The notes: a model not told the origin generated them from the sequence alone. Shown: positions 25,174 through 34,509, numbered from the stretch's first letter. The stretch is DNA of 64,000 bases from an uncultured Acidimicrobiales bacterium (GCA_958295925.1 OY282384.1:561572-625571), one strand, 5' to 3'. Numbers and translations are program-made.

Positions 25174-25491
25174 ATGCAAGCCCACCTGCGCCGCGAAAGA
25201 ATCACCCCCGAAGGCTCCCCCAACGACTGCTGGACCGACCCCGGCGAGGAACTTGGCATCAGGATATTCAGGTGGTCCGGCCGCTTCGACACCACCGCCG
25301 ACGCCCTGGAGCAGCTCACCGCCGCCGAACGCCTGACCCGAAAGCGCAACGCCGACGTCCTCATCGTCTTCGCCAACCCCCAGCAGACCGAGATGCGCCA
25401 GGCCCTGGCCGACTACCAGCGGCGCTTCCTGGTCGAAAGGAAAGGCGACAAATATACCATCCACCTGCGGAAGGCCGCGCCGCGGGGCTAA
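25174..25491 (+). CDS. Small alpha/beta protein, family of three
   Basis: 105 residues from ATG 25174, with AGGAGG 13 nt upstream. Core: FDTTADALEQLTAAERLTRK, then VLIVFANPQQTEMRQALADY and GDKYTIHLRKA. The same sequence of a hydrophobic strand, (Q)xxMRQAL helix and GDxY strand occurs in the genes at 31358 and 35922. No catalytic residue pattern recognised. It lies between two large paralogues. Confidence 0.7.
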   Translation: MQAHLRRERITPEGSPNDCWTDPGEELGIRIFRWSGRFDTTADALEQLTAAERLTRKRNADVLIVFANPQQTEMRQALADYQRRFLVERKGDKYTIHLRKAAPRG

Positions 25492-25721
25492 GACAGCCCA
25501 GCCCAGCAGGAACTGGCAAATAACCTACCCCGCCGGCAAAGAAGAGAACGGCAACCCAGCCGAGCGACCACCCCGCCGGGAGCAGGCGGAAGCGCCGCCA
25601 GGACGATGACGAAAGGATAATAGAAGCGCCCACCGCCAATCGAGTAACCAGCAATCGAGTAACCAGCAACCAAACCCAAAGACCAACCCAACAAGCAGAT
25701 TCAGCCCATTCGAGGCCCGCC
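25492..25721. other. Intergenic, short 15-nt duplication
   Basis: The only structure seen is a 15-nt direct duplication (caatcgagtaaccag) at 25637-25666. No gene or strong hairpin. Confidence 0.5.
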
Positions 25722-28046
25722 ATGATACGCGACACCGCCACTGAATACAGCGCCGCCCAGGACTGGGAAACCAGCGACCCCACGACTGAGACGGACACCG
25801 ACACGGACGCCGACACGGACGAGAACGAAGGCGAGAACGAAGGCGAGGACGAAGCGGAAACAGAAGGCGGCCAAGCCAAGTCAATGCTCGACTGGATGGC
25901 GGACGCGGACAACGCGGACGCGATGATCGCCATCGTCGACGCCGTCCTGGAACGACAAGAGAAGCGGAAGTTGGGGTGGGCCGCCGAAGCCGCCGAGCAA
26001 TCAAACTACCCCGAGACCGCCGCAATGGCCGACCAGGCCCTGGCCCACGGCTTGGACCAGGAGGCCTGCCGGGAATACCTGACCGGCGCCGTCGAAAGCG
26101 ACCACGTCGACCCGGCAGCCCGGGAACGGCTCACCTACCTCACCGACCCGGGCCGACAACTCGACGCCGCCGAATTGAGAGAACTGGACCAGCGACTCGG
26201 CGAAGCCTACGACCTGCTCTCCGAAAGGCTGTACAAACTGGAAACGGGACGAGGCGAAGGCGCCGAGGCCGCCCAGCAGGCCCTGTTCGAATACTGCCAC
26301 GAAATCCTGTACCAGCAATGCGCCGACTGGCCCCTCCCGTCAGTCGACCACCTGGACCCAGCCCAGAACGCCGCGCTGCAAGAATGCATCCGAAACCGCA
26401 TCTGCGGCTGGCGGGCCGAAGCCGGCGCCAGCCCCGACGTCGAACAGCTGATTGAAACCGCCGAAGCGGTCAAGGAGTACGCCGCCGACCCGGCCGCATG
26501 CCCTGCCTGGTTCAACCCGGATACCACGACTCCCGTCAACATCGCCGCCAGCGGCGAAGACCCCCTGAACTTCCGAGCCAACGCAATAATGGAAGACCGG
26601 ACCGAAGACGAAACCGAACACAACTTCCGCCTGCCCAACGGCTTCCGCGGCAACTGGGTCCATCCCCGGCCCATCGACCTGACCCAAACCCCGGAGGAAA
26701 TCGGCCACCGGCTGCAGGCAGACTTCGACCGCACCGAAGCGGTACTCGACAGAGACCTAGCAGGAAACGGCTCCGCCATCTGGTTCGCCAAGAAGCTGCT
26801 GCTCTGCTACGTCAACCCCAACCTCATGGACAAACTGAATCACTTCGAGCCCAACGACGACGATTGCTACGAAGACGGCGGGTGGAACATGGAAGAGAAG
26901 GGACGGGAAAAGATAATCCTGAAGGAACCGACCAACCCGGCCGAACCCAACGAAACCGCCACCAGCCAGGACCACCGGGAAATCAGCTACGCCCGCGCCG
27001 TCCGCGACAGCTTCATCGAGAAGGGCATCGTCGACGACGTCATCCACCGCCGGTGGGACGCCCTGGGCCACTCACTGCCCCGCGCCGTCCTGGCCATCAA
27101 CCGCCTGGACCAATACCTGACCACCTACGGCAGCATGACCGAGGCCGACACGGTCAGGGAACAGACAAGGGAACAGACAAGGGAACAGAACGAAGAGAGT
27201 ACGAAAGATACAAACGAGGGGCAAACCGGCGACCAGGCCGCGAACCGGTTCAGCCGGGACCAGCAGCCCGGCTGGAACCTCCCCGCCCTGGAGAACTTCA
27301 AGCGGATCCTGGCCCTGGCCCCGGCCAGCAGCGACGAAAGCGACACCGCCGCCCACCGAGCCCGCTGGCCGGAAGGGTACGACTACTGGGACGAGTCGAC
27401 CGAACACCAGGAAGCGGCCCACCCCGAGACGGAGTTAGGCCGACTCATCGAACAATTATCGGAAATAGGCCGGAACTATACCCAGGAGGAACTGACCAAC
27501 CCCGAGACGGTGATCAACCAGCTGAAAGTAGCCTGGGGCATCGGCGCCGCCGCCGACCCAGACATCGACCTGGACCACCCGCGACGGCCCATACTCCAAG
27601 AGCTGGGCGACGACCTGTACTTCGCCGGCATGCTGCTGGAAAGACTGCAGGAATACGACTTCGAGGCCGCCAACGGCAAGTTCCGCCGCCAGCGCGAAAG
27701 GGAGATGGGCTGGCGCCTCCACGCCGCCACTGAGGGAGTAAGCGACCCGGAAGCCATCGCCGAGCTGACCGAAACCTGGCAGGCCTGGACCCAGGAGCCC
27801 GGAGACCCGCAGCTCATCGGCCAAGCAAGCAACGACCTGGCCGCTCAGCTATATGAAATACTGGACGAAGACACCAGGAACAACCTGGCGGAAGAGCCGA
27901 ACGACGGCAACCCGGACTACAACATAGACTACAAGATAGACTACCACCGGCTGATGCTGCTGCACCGCATCTCCCAGCGACTCAGCCACGCCGACTGGCT
28001 CAGCCACATGCTGAACGCCGAGCGAAGAGTAACCGAGAACGCTTAG
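25722..28046 (+). CDS. Large acidic paralogue 2 of 3, 774 aa
   Basis: The N-terminal 50 residues are Asp/Glu/Thr-rich and encoded by 12-nt repeats (DTDTDADTD and ENEGENEGED). Then ELDQRLGEAYDLL, GNWVHPRPIDL, WFAKKLLLCYVNPNLMDK, REISYARAVRDSFIEKG, LGHSLPRAVLAINRLDQYL, NFKRILALAP, ANGKFRRQRE and LLHRISQRLSHADWL. The order and spacing match paralogue 3 closely and paralogue 1 more loosely. Mid-protein, a 12-nt DNA repeat gives TREQTREQ. No known domain recognised; soluble. Confidence 0.8.
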   Translation: MIRDTATEYSAAQDWETSDPTTETDTDTDADTDENEGENEGEDEAETEGGQAKSMLDWMADADNADAMIAIVDAVLERQEKRKLGWAAEAAEQSNYPETAAMADQALAHGLDQEACREYLTGAVESDHVDPAARERLTYLTDPGRQLDAAELRELDQRLGEAYDLLSERLYKLETGRGEGAEAAQQALFEYCHEILYQQCADWPLPSVDHLDPAQNAALQECIRNRICGWRAEAGASPDVEQLIETAEAVKEYAADPAACPAWFNPDTTTPVNIAASGEDPLNFRANAIMEDRTEDETEHNFRLPNGFRGNWVHPRPIDLTQTPEEIGHRLQADFDRTEAVLDRDLAGNGSAIWFAKKLLLCYVNPNLMDKLNHFEPNDDDCYEDGGWNMEEKGREKIILKEPTNPAEPNETATSQDHREISYARAVRDSFIEKGIVDDVIHRRWDALGHSLPRAVLAINRLDQYLTTYGSMTEADTVREQTREQTREQNEESTKDTNEGQTGDQAANRFSRDQQPGWNLPALENFKRILALAPASSDESDTAAHRARWPEGYDYWDESTEHQEAAHPETELGRLIEQLSEIGRNYTQEELTNPETVINQLKVAWGIGAAADPDIDLDHPRRPILQELGDDLYFAGMLLERLQEYDFEAANGKFRRQREREMGWRLHAATEGVSDPEAIAELTETWQAWTQEPGDPQLIGQASNDLAAQLYEILDEDTRNNLAEEPNDGNPDYNIDYKIDYHRLMLLHRISQRLSHADWLSHMLNAERRVTENA
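27156..27191 (+). repeat. In-frame 12-nt tandem repeat
   Basis: Nearly three copies of agggaacagaca inside the second large paralogue, producing a REQT repeat. Absent at the equivalent site of the third paralogue, so it was gained after duplication. Confidence 0.75.
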
Positions 28047-28122
28047 AGCGGGCGACAGACGACCAGGACCAGCAGCTAAAAGGAAGGCAGACCGAACAGC
28101 ATCCCCACCGAGGAGGCCGCCA

Positions 28123-30438
28123 ATGCCAGGCAATGAGAACGAAATCGGAAGCTCCCGCCGCCGGGAGGAGGAAGACGAGACCGCCAGCGTCGCCGTCACG
28201 GACCGAGCCGTCGCCAGCGACGTAACCCTGGACCCCCTGGAGCTGGTGGCCGAAGCCGCCCTGAACGACAAGACAACCGAAGAAGGCAGGAACTTCGCCA
28301 ACGGATTCGCGGAGATACTCACCAGAAGGCGGCAAGAAGAGGACAAGGCGGAATGCCACGAGTTCACGGAAAAAGCCCGAGCCGGAACCATCAAGTCAAC
28401 CGATTGCAGAGACTACCTGACCGACCCCAACCGAGTGGGCCGGATGGACCCGACCGACGGAGAGCGGCTACGCCACCTGACCCGCCCCGGCACCCAACTG
28501 GACGACGCCGAAATCCACGAATTGGACCAACGCCTCGCCAAGGCAGTAACCGTAGCCGGAGTTTCCCTGACCAGGTTAGCCCGCGAGGATAACTGGCAGG
28601 CCGCGCAAGACCACCTGGTCCAATACTCCCAGGAACTGCTCTACGAGCAATGCGGGAAGTGGCCGCCGGCGGACATCGAACACCTGAACCCCGCCCAGAA
28701 CCAGGCGCTGCAGGAGTGCAGCAAAGACCGGATAAGCTACCCAGACCCGAAATGGACGATCTACGATTCCAGGAACGAGCCCCGCTTAGGACTCCGCCTG
28801 ACTGAAACGCTGAAGGCGGTAATGGAGTACGCCCAAGACCCCAGCCAGTGCCCAGCCTGGTTCAACCCGAGGCTAATGGAACCGGTCACGCTGGAACCCA
28901 CCCAGCCAGGCGAAGCTGCCGCCAGTTTCACCACCACCACCCTGACGGAACTGGAAGCGGGGCTGACCCGGGAAGCGCTGGGCTTCGACCAGCCAATCAC
29001 ACCCGCCAGTGGAAACGAAAGTGAAAGGGAGCAACAAAGCACCGGCTTCCAAATTCCCACCGAGCTGGAATACGCCACAGCGCGAGAGCAATTCCCGCTG
29101 GGCTTCCAAGGCAATTGGGTGCATCCCAGGCCCATCGACCTGGCCGACAGCCCGGAGAACATCGGCGCCCAGATCCGCGAGAACTTCCTGCTGACCCAGC
29201 AGGCCATCATCGGGTCGAAAGGAGAGAACCGGAGCAACGACTACAGCGAGCACGACGACAATAGAGTCCCGGCAGCCTGGTTCAGCAAAAAGCTCCTACT
29301 GGCCTACGTCGATCCCAGGCTGATGGACAAGTTTCCCCACTTCGACGCCGACGAGTTCACCTACGGCGAAAGCGGGTTCAACAACGAGGGGAACCCCTTC
29401 CAGAACCTGCTGGAAGGGACTGAGCGGAAGAACACCAACGAAGCCGCCAGCGGCCAGGACCACAGAGAGATAACCTACGCCCGCGCCATACGCCACGCCC
29501 TGATCTTCCACGGCCTGGTCGACGACACAGCCACGCAGAACTGGACCGCCATGGGCCACTCTTTACCCCGGACGATAACTGCCCTCAACCGACTAAGCGA
29601 ATACCTACACCAATACGGCAGCGAAGACGACGCCGGAAAAGACGAAACCACGGAACACAGGACGGACAGCAGCCCCAGCTGGGAAGAAACCCCCTTGGAG
29701 ACCTACAAGAGAATACTAGACTTAGCTCCCAAGCCGGCTGACGAAAGCAACACCAAAGAACACCGAGCCCGGTGGCCGTACGGACGCCCGGAATACCCCG
29801 AAACCGCAGAGGAGAGAGAAGCCGTTTATCCAGAGAACGACCTGGACCGACTGATCCAGGGACTCTTCGACGAAATCGGCCCGCACTACACCGGCGAAGA
29901 ACTGACCGACTACGAGTCCAACGAGAACCTGATACTCAACCACGGAGTAACCGCCGCGCCCCCGACCGCGGACCTGGACCATCCCCGAAAGACGCTGCTG
30001 CGGGAGATCGAACAGGACTTGGAAGACGCCGCCAAGCTGACCTCCTGGCTCAAAGAACCCGACTTCGACGCCGCCAACGGGAAGTTCCGCCGGGAACGAC
30101 AACACCGAGCCCAGACCCTCCTACGGCAACGCGCCGCCAGCGGAGCATCAGAAGAGAGCCTGGACAACCTGGCGGAGTACCTGGAGGAATGGACCCGGGA
30201 ACCCGGACACCCGAACGACACAACCAGCTGGGAGCAGGACGAAGCAGCCCAACTGCACCACCAGGCCATCCAGGACCAACACCTGACCGAGCACGGAACC
30301 CCCGCCGACAACTACCAGGTTATAACCGGAACCGACGCCTACCGCGCCATGCTGCTACACCGCATCAGCCAACGAATCGCCCACGTCGACTACTTAAAGA
30401 AGGTCCTGGAAGCCGAAAGAGCGGCCAACGGCCAGTAG
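28123..30438 (+). CDS. Large acidic paralogue 3 of 3, 771 aa
   Basis: SD GAGGAGG lies 10 nt before the ATG. YLTDPNRVGRMDPTDGERLR, QLDDAEIHELDQRLAKA, GNWVHPRPIDLADSPENIG, WFSKKLLLAYVDPRLMDK, HREITYARAIRHALIFHGLV, GHSLPRTITALNRLSEYL, LDHPRKTLLREIEQDLE, ANGKFRRERQ and LLHRISQRIAHVDYL follow the order of paralogue 2. A stretch of about 50 residues before GNWVHP is specific to this copy. Three tandem copies of such size imply selection for several variants of one large component. Confidence 0.8.
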   Translation: MPGNENEIGSSRRREEEDETASVAVTDRAVASDVTLDPLELVAEAALNDKTTEEGRNFANGFAEILTRRRQEEDKAECHEFTEKARAGTIKSTDCRDYLTDPNRVGRMDPTDGERLRHLTRPGTQLDDAEIHELDQRLAKAVTVAGVSLTRLAREDNWQAAQDHLVQYSQELLYEQCGKWPPADIEHLNPAQNQALQECSKDRISYPDPKWTIYDSRNEPRLGLRLTETLKAVMEYAQDPSQCPAWFNPRLMEPVTLEPTQPGEAAASFTTTTLTELEAGLTREALGFDQPITPASGNESEREQQSTGFQIPTELEYATAREQFPLGFQGNWVHPRPIDLADSPENIGAQIRENFLLTQQAIIGSKGENRSNDYSEHDDNRVPAAWFSKKLLLAYVDPRLMDKFPHFDADEFTYGESGFNNEGNPFQNLLEGTERKNTNEAASGQDHREITYARAIRHALIFHGLVDDTATQNWTAMGHSLPRTITALNRLSEYLHQYGSEDDAGKDETTEHRTDSSPSWEETPLETYKRILDLAPKPADESNTKEHRARWPYGRPEYPETAEEREAVYPENDLDRLIQGLFDEIGPHYTGEELTDYESNENLILNHGVTAAPPTADLDHPRKTLLREIEQDLEDAAKLTSWLKEPDFDAANGKFRRERQHRAQTLLRQRAASGASEESLDNLAEYLEEWTREPGHPNDTTSWEQDEAAQLHHQAIQDQHLTEHGTPADNYQVITGTDAYRAMLLHRISQRIAHVDYLKKVLEAERAANGQ

Positions 30439-30470
30439 CCTCCCGGCACCCAACAGGCAACCCGACAAAC

Positions 30471-30476
30471 TATAAT
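30471..30476 (+). promoter_or_regulatory. -10 box TATAAT giving a leaderless methyltransferase mRNA
   Basis: Perfect TATAAT with the ATG at 30483 only six nt downstream, where transcription would begin. This predicts a leaderless transcript if that ATG is used. Confidence 0.45.
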
Positions 30477-30482
30477 GAGTGA

Positions 30483-31334
30483 ATGACAGAGCAAACAACC
30501 AGACGACGAAGCCAACTGGCCCGCGCCAAACAGCAAGCCCAAGCCGCCTAGCCCCACATCGCCCGCGACTACCCCGAACTCAACTGGACCTACCTGGCCC
30601 AGGAAGACGACAAAACAAAAGACCGCCCAGCCGCCCTCCCCGGCCAAATGCTGGCGACCGCCGACAGCGGCAAGTCGGTCCTGGCCCGAACGGACGCCAT
30701 CAACTTGCTGCAGGCCCTCCCCGACGGCAGCATCGACTTATTACTCACCGACATCCCCTACGAGAACGTCGACAAGCCCACCGGCGGCCTCAGAATACTG
30801 GACAAGGAGCAGGCCAACCGCCTGGACTTCGACCTAATAGACTTCGCCCGCGAAGCCATGAGAGTCGCCAGGCAGAACATCGTCATCTTCTGCGGCAAGG
30901 AACAGATCAGCCCGCTCTACAGATTATTCGACGCGGAAGGGCTCACCACCAGGCTGCTGATCTGGGAAAAGACAAACCCCATGCCGATGAACTCCACCCA
31001 CGTCTTCCTTTCCGGCATCGAAGCCGCGGTCTACGCCAGGAAGCCCTGGGCCGCCTTCAACAGCACCTACCGCAATACAGTATTCCGCTACCCCAGCGGG
31101 AGCAGCCTGCGCCACCCCACCGAGAAGCCACAGGCTTTGTTCAAAGAGTTGATAACCCTACTCAGCAACCCCGGCGACCTGGTGTTGGACCCCTGCCTGG
31201 GCTCCGGGACGACCGCGACAGCCGCCCTGGCGACCAACCGGCGCTTCATCGCCGGCGACCACGACCAGGACTGCATCGACACCAGCATCGGCCGCTTGCT
31301 GGCCGCCACCCAACAGCCCCGGCTGCTACTATAA
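30483..31334 (+). CDS. Beta-class DNA methyltransferase with an in-frame TAG near the start
   Basis: The conserved part runs from about 30648. LLLTDIPYENV is motif IV (DIPY in place of DPPY), and the later LVLDPCLGSGTTATAAL is motif I. The order IV before I marks the beta class of N6-adenine or N4-cytosine methyltransferases, common on phages and plasmids. HPTEKPQALFKELI is the usual segment before motif I. Upstream, ATG 30483 opens the same frame and encodes 22 residues, then TAG at 30549, then clearly protein-like PHIARDYPELNWTYLAQEDD. So either the start is ATG 30648 (229 residues) or the amber codon is read through or is a mutation. No partner endonuclease is adjacent, so it may be a solitary protective enzyme. 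Confidence 0.8.
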
Positions 31335-31357
31335 GAAAAAGCGGAGAGGAGAAAGAA

Positions 31358-31678
31358 ATGACCACCAGCGCCAACCGGGAAGAAATCCGGATCCCCGACA
31401 TCACGCAACCCACGGCCTACACCCAGGACGCCGCTACCCCAGGGAGGCGGGAACTCCGGTGGGGTCAGAATCGGCCGATGCTCCACGACCACGCCGAGCG
31501 CATCCTGACCGAGGCAGTGCGGACCACCTGGCTACGAGGGAACACCCACCTGGCGGTCACCGCCAGCGAGGACGAGACCGCAATGCGCCAAGCCCTCAAA
31601 AGATACGAAGCGACCCAGTGCGGCGAATGGCAGGGAGACACCTACCTGATCAACCTCACCTTCGAGGAGAAACCGTAA
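31358..31678 (+). CDS. Small alpha/beta protein, family of three
   Basis: 106 residues from ATG 31358, preceded by GAGAGGAG. Core: HDHAERILTEAVRTTW, then THLAVTASEDETAMRQALKRYE and GDTYLINLTFEE, matching the genes at 25174 and 35922. The same frame is open for nearly 900 nt upstream, but there it overlaps the methyltransferase and is not coding. Function unknown. Confidence 0.7.
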   Translation: MTTSANREEIRIPDITQPTAYTQDAATPGRRELRWGQNRPMLHDHAERILTEAVRTTWLRGNTHLAVTASEDETAMRQALKRYEATQCGEWQGDTYLINLTFEEKP

Positions 31679-31738
31679 CAGAGCGGCCGCCAGCCGAAGG
31701 AAGCCCCGAACAGCAGACATACAACATAGAAGAGAAGA

Positions 31739-32296
31739 ATGACTACCGCCACAGCAGGGCCCGCCATACCCGCCGAGGCCGAAAGAGACCTCCAGGAACA
31801 GGACAAATCCTTCTACCCCTACGGGTACATCAACTACTGGACGGAAGAGCGCCCCGGAGTCCGCGGCGGCGAGGTGACGGCCGTCCACTTCCACCAGCAG
31901 CCCAGCGAAATGGGCGCGCTGCCCAAAGACCAGCCGGCCGTCCTGACCCTGGAACACCGGACAGACAACCGCCACATACCGGAACCGGGAGCCACCGGCG
32001 AGGCCACGATCCGCCTGGGCCTGGAACGGGGCAACCCCCGCTTGGTCCACGTCGGCTACCGGGTCATCGCCCGGGAGACCAGAGCTCCCCAACGGTGGGT
32101 GGGTTCGCCGCCAGCCAATAGCTACGTCAAGGAAACGGTAAAACTAAGCCTGGACATAAGAACCTTCCACGAAATCCGCCACGGCTTCAACCAGGACCAA
32201 ACCCGCGCCGTGGCCAGGGAGATCACCAATATCGACCGGGACTGGGGAATACACTTCTACCGGGAACGAACCGAATACGATAACCAGACGGAATAG
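31739..32296 (+). CDS. Beta-rich hypothetical protein, paralogue pair
   Basis: 185 residues. Shared with the gene at 34506: YPYGYINYW (there YPGGYVFYQ), VTAVHFHQQPSEMGAL (there ILFHFHPTEMAAL), AVLTLE, RLVHVGYRVI, VKLSLDIRTF and DRDWGIHFYRE. Alternating hydrophobic strands suggest a beta-sandwich. No catalytic motif seen. It follows a small alpha/beta gene, as the related gene cluster at 34506-36278 also contains one. Confidence 0.7.
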   Translation: MTTATAGPAIPAEAERDLQEQDKSFYPYGYINYWTEERPGVRGGEVTAVHFHQQPSEMGALPKDQPAVLTLEHRTDNRHIPEPGATGEATIRLGLERGNPRLVHVGYRVIARETRAPQRWVGSPPANSYVKETVKLSLDIRTFHEIRHGFNQDQTRAVAREITNIDRDWGIHFYRERTEYDNQTE

Positions 32297-32349
32297 CCCA
32301 ACCCAGCCGGCCGGTTACCACCTCCCCCGGGAGGGAGTAAGATAACCAC

Positions 32350-32757
32350 ATGGAACAAGAGAAGAAGAACACCCAACCCGCTCCCGCCGAACTGCGGACC
32401 CTGGCCCTGGACACGCCGGCGTGCTGCCTTAACTTGAAGGAACTGGGCTGCCGAAAGCCGCTGCTGATCGAAGTCCCCACAGCGGCAGAGAACGCCCGCA
32501 CCGCCAACATCCGCGTCACCGTGGAGACGCTAGATGCCCAAGGGAAAATAACCAGCACCCATTCAGCAAGCATCCCGGCCAACCAATGGCCGAGGCGGCA
32601 GGAACCACCCGCCGACAACTACTGGCCGGCCTTCCTGAAAGCGCTATCCAACGGCCCGGACCTGGACGAATACAGCGTCATCATCGCCCCCAGGAACCAC
32701 CGCAAGGGCTACGGCGCCCTCCCCCTGGAAGCCTACCCGTTGGGCGAAACCAAATAG
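32350..32757 (+). CDS. Hypothetical protein, 135 aa
   Basis: ATG with GGGAGGGAGTAAG about 15 nt upstream. Beta-rich middle (PLLIEVPTAAEN, NIRVTVETLD) and YSVIIAPRNHRKG near the end. It looks like a distant member of the beta-rich group at 31739 and 34506, but the diagnostic FHxxPxEM motif is absent. Three cysteines without a zinc pattern. Confidence 0.65.
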   Translation: MEQEKKNTQPAPAELRTLALDTPACCLNLKELGCRKPLLIEVPTAAENARTANIRVTVETLDAQGKITSTHSASIPANQWPRRQEPPADNYWPAFLKALSNGPDLDEYSVIIAPRNHRKGYGALPLEAYPLGETK

Positions 32758-32792
32758 CCAGCCGACGGTAACAACGCAACAAGCGAAGCGCG

Positions 32793-33089
32793 ATGAAAGA
32801 AGCCGCCAAACCCCACCCAGAGCAGCCGGCCTCACGCCGCCGGAAGGACTACGTCACCGCCGCCGTCACCGGCCTGGCCTGCCTGGCCGCCGGCGGACTG
32901 ATGGTGGGAATGACCCAGGTGCTACACCAAGAAAAAGCCCCGCTCTTCGCGACAGTCACCTTCTACAGCTTCCAGGCAACGATAGGGCTGACCTGGCTGA
33001 CCATCGCCGTCCTGGCCTTCCGAGGCCAATTGAACCGGGACGAGGAAAACCAAGCGCCAAATACTGAACCGAAGGAGAACGCCGGATGA
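32793..33089 (+). CDS. Small two-helix membrane protein
   Basis: 98 residues. A basic N-terminus (SRRRKDY) then helices at about 23-46 and 57-79, and a hydrophilic tail. Its stop overlaps the next start (ATGA). First of a second set of four small membrane proteins upstream of a Zn-family gene, matching the order at 16421-18401. Confidence 0.72.
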   Translation: MKEAAKPHPEQPASRRRKDYVTAAVTGLACLAAGGLMVGMTQVLHQEKAPLFATVTFYSFQATIGLTWLTIAVLAFRGQLNRDEENQAPNTEPKENAG

Positions 33090-33349
33090 CCGCCGCCCTG
33101 ACCAAGCAATACGACAAGCTGAACCCCAGGCAGCAGAAACAAGCCCTCTACGGCGCAGTGGCCGGAGTGGTCCTGGCCTGGGCCACCCTCATCAGCATCC
33201 TGGGCTTGATGCTGCATAGCGACGGCGTAGCCATCGAAAGAGTCATCCTCATCTGCAGCGTCATCGGCCTCGGCTGGTGGGCAATCGTGTTGACGGTGGT
33301 ACAAAGCCGGCTGAAGGAAGAGAAGCAGGCCAGGCAGAGAGGCAAGTAG
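33086..33349 (+). CDS. Small two-helix membrane protein
   Basis: 87 residues. RQQKQALYG, then helices AVAGVVLAWATLISILGLM and VILICSVIGLGWWAIVLTVV, and a basic Lys/Arg tail. Positive charges on both termini predict that both ends face the cytoplasm. Translationally coupled to the gene upstream. Confidence 0.72.
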   Translation: MTAALTKQYDKLNPRQQKQALYGAVAGVVLAWATLISILGLMLHSDGVAIERVILICSVIGLGWWAIVLTVVQSRLKEEKQARQRGK

Positions 33350-33353
33350 GAAC

Positions 33354-33608
33354 ATGACGAACAATCAACGAAACCGAAACCGCGCAGTCTACGCCGCCGT
33401 CAGCCTGGCCGCCATCGTCGGCGCTGCCACCGCCACAGCGGCCTACCTGACCCAGGACATAGACTTCCACTACGAAGGACTCACCTCCTACGCCATCATG
33501 GCCTGGAACGCAGCCGTCGGCGCAGCATGGACTATTACTATGCTCCTCATCATCGACCAGGAGCTGTCCAGGGAGAGAGACACCAAGGCAGGAGAAGTCA
33601 AACCATGA
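33354..33608 (+). CDS. Small two-helix membrane protein
   Basis: 84 residues. RNRNRAVYAAV, helices at about 10-30 and 44-66, and a charged tail. It starts five nt after the previous stop and overlaps the next start as ATGA. Confidence 0.72.
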   Translation: MTNNQRNRNRAVYAAVSLAAIVGAATATAAYLTQDIDFHYEGLTSYAIMAWNAAVGAAWTITMLLIIDQELSRERDTKAGEVKP

Positions 33609-33874
33609 AAAACGACACGGCCAACGAGACCAGCCCCAGCCGGTTGAAGGAAATCGCCACCTACGCCGCCGTATTCCTAACCACCATGGTCCTAACGGCC
33701 ACCATGACCATGGCCTGGCGAAACGAAGGCGGAATGACCCCACCGCTCTCCGCCACCATCGGCGCAGTCGGCTTCGCCACAATAGCAGGAGCTGCCTGCA
33801 GCATCAGCATCTGCTGCGCAAGCCAAGCGATACAACGGAAGCAGGCAGCCATCAGGAAGAGCGCCCAGGAATGA
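33605..33874 (+). CDS. Small two-helix membrane protein
   Basis: 89 residues from ATG 33605. LKEIATYAAVFLTTMVLTA is the first helix; the second (IGAVGFATIAGAACSISICC) carries cysteines at its end, as the fourth membrane protein of the other cluster also ends in a cysteine pair. ATGA overlap joins it to the following Zn-family gene. Confidence 0.72.
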   Translation: MKNDTANETSPSRLKEIATYAAVFLTTMVLTATMTMAWRNEGGMTPPLSATIGAVGFATIAGAACSISICCASQAIQRKQAAIRKSAQE

Positions 33875-34509
33875 CCCAACTTAACGTGGAAATAACCGAA
33901 GAGGCAAAGGCCCCACCCCAGTACCAGCACTACTGGCACCACCTGGGCCGCGCCGAACGCCAGGGCGCCGTCCGCCTGCCCGACGGACGAACCCAATACC
34001 CGAGCCAAGCCCCCGACCTCACCGCCCACAACAACCGGCGCCCCACCTACGTCATTACCCGTATGAGAGTATTGAGCGATAAGGAAGACCTCATCCGCTG
34101 CCTGCGCTGCGGCGCGGAAGAAAGAATACGCATCCAGCCCCAGCAGAGTCCCCTGGGCTACGAAGAATGGTGGAAACGAAAGAAGACCAACTACCCCTGC
34201 GCCGTAATCCACCTGGCCAGACGAACCAGGCTCCTAAGACGAAAGACGCCCACCCAGGCCCGCTGCGGCTATACCATGCAGTGGATACTGGGCGGCAATG
34301 CCACCCCGCCGGCCGCCGGCTGGATACAGAGAGACACGAACGAACCGAGTGAGTGGCAGCATCCACCCAGCCAAGTTGATTGCATCGAGTGCCTCCAGGC
34401 AAGACAGATGAGCATTCCCTGGTTGAAGCGAATAATGGAAATCGGCAGCCTGCTGACACCCAGGGCCACACCGCAAGCCCAGCCACGAAGAGAAGAAGGA
34501 AAGAGATGA
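33871..34509 (+). CDS. Zn-family protein coupled to membrane proteins
   Basis: 212 residues. A long N-terminal extension of about 70 residues includes QHYWHHLGRAERQ. Then RCLRCGAEE, PCAVIHLARR, RCGYTMQW and VDCIECLQAR, followed by a hydrophilic tail. Start ATGA overlaps the last membrane gene and the stop ATGA overlaps the next gene, so it is embedded in a coupled operon. This is the only Zn-family member between 23 kb and the end of the window. Confidence 0.82.
   Translation: MTQLNVEITEEAKAPPQYQHYWHHLGRAERQGAVRLPDGRTQYPSQAPDLTAHNNRRPTYVITRMRVLSDKEDLIRCLRCGAEERIRIQPQQSPLGYEEWWKRKKTNYPCAVIHLARRTRLLRRKTPTQARCGYTMQWILGGNATPPAAGWIQRDTNEPSEWQHPPSQVDCIECLQARQMSIPWLKRIMEIGSLLTPRATPQAQPRREEGKR

Noticed and set aside
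30479..31357. A 399-residue frame starting upstream of 31358
   Set aside because: It overlaps the methyltransferase in another frame and reads as Arg/Pro-rich nonsense. Only the part from ATG 31358 matches paralogues.
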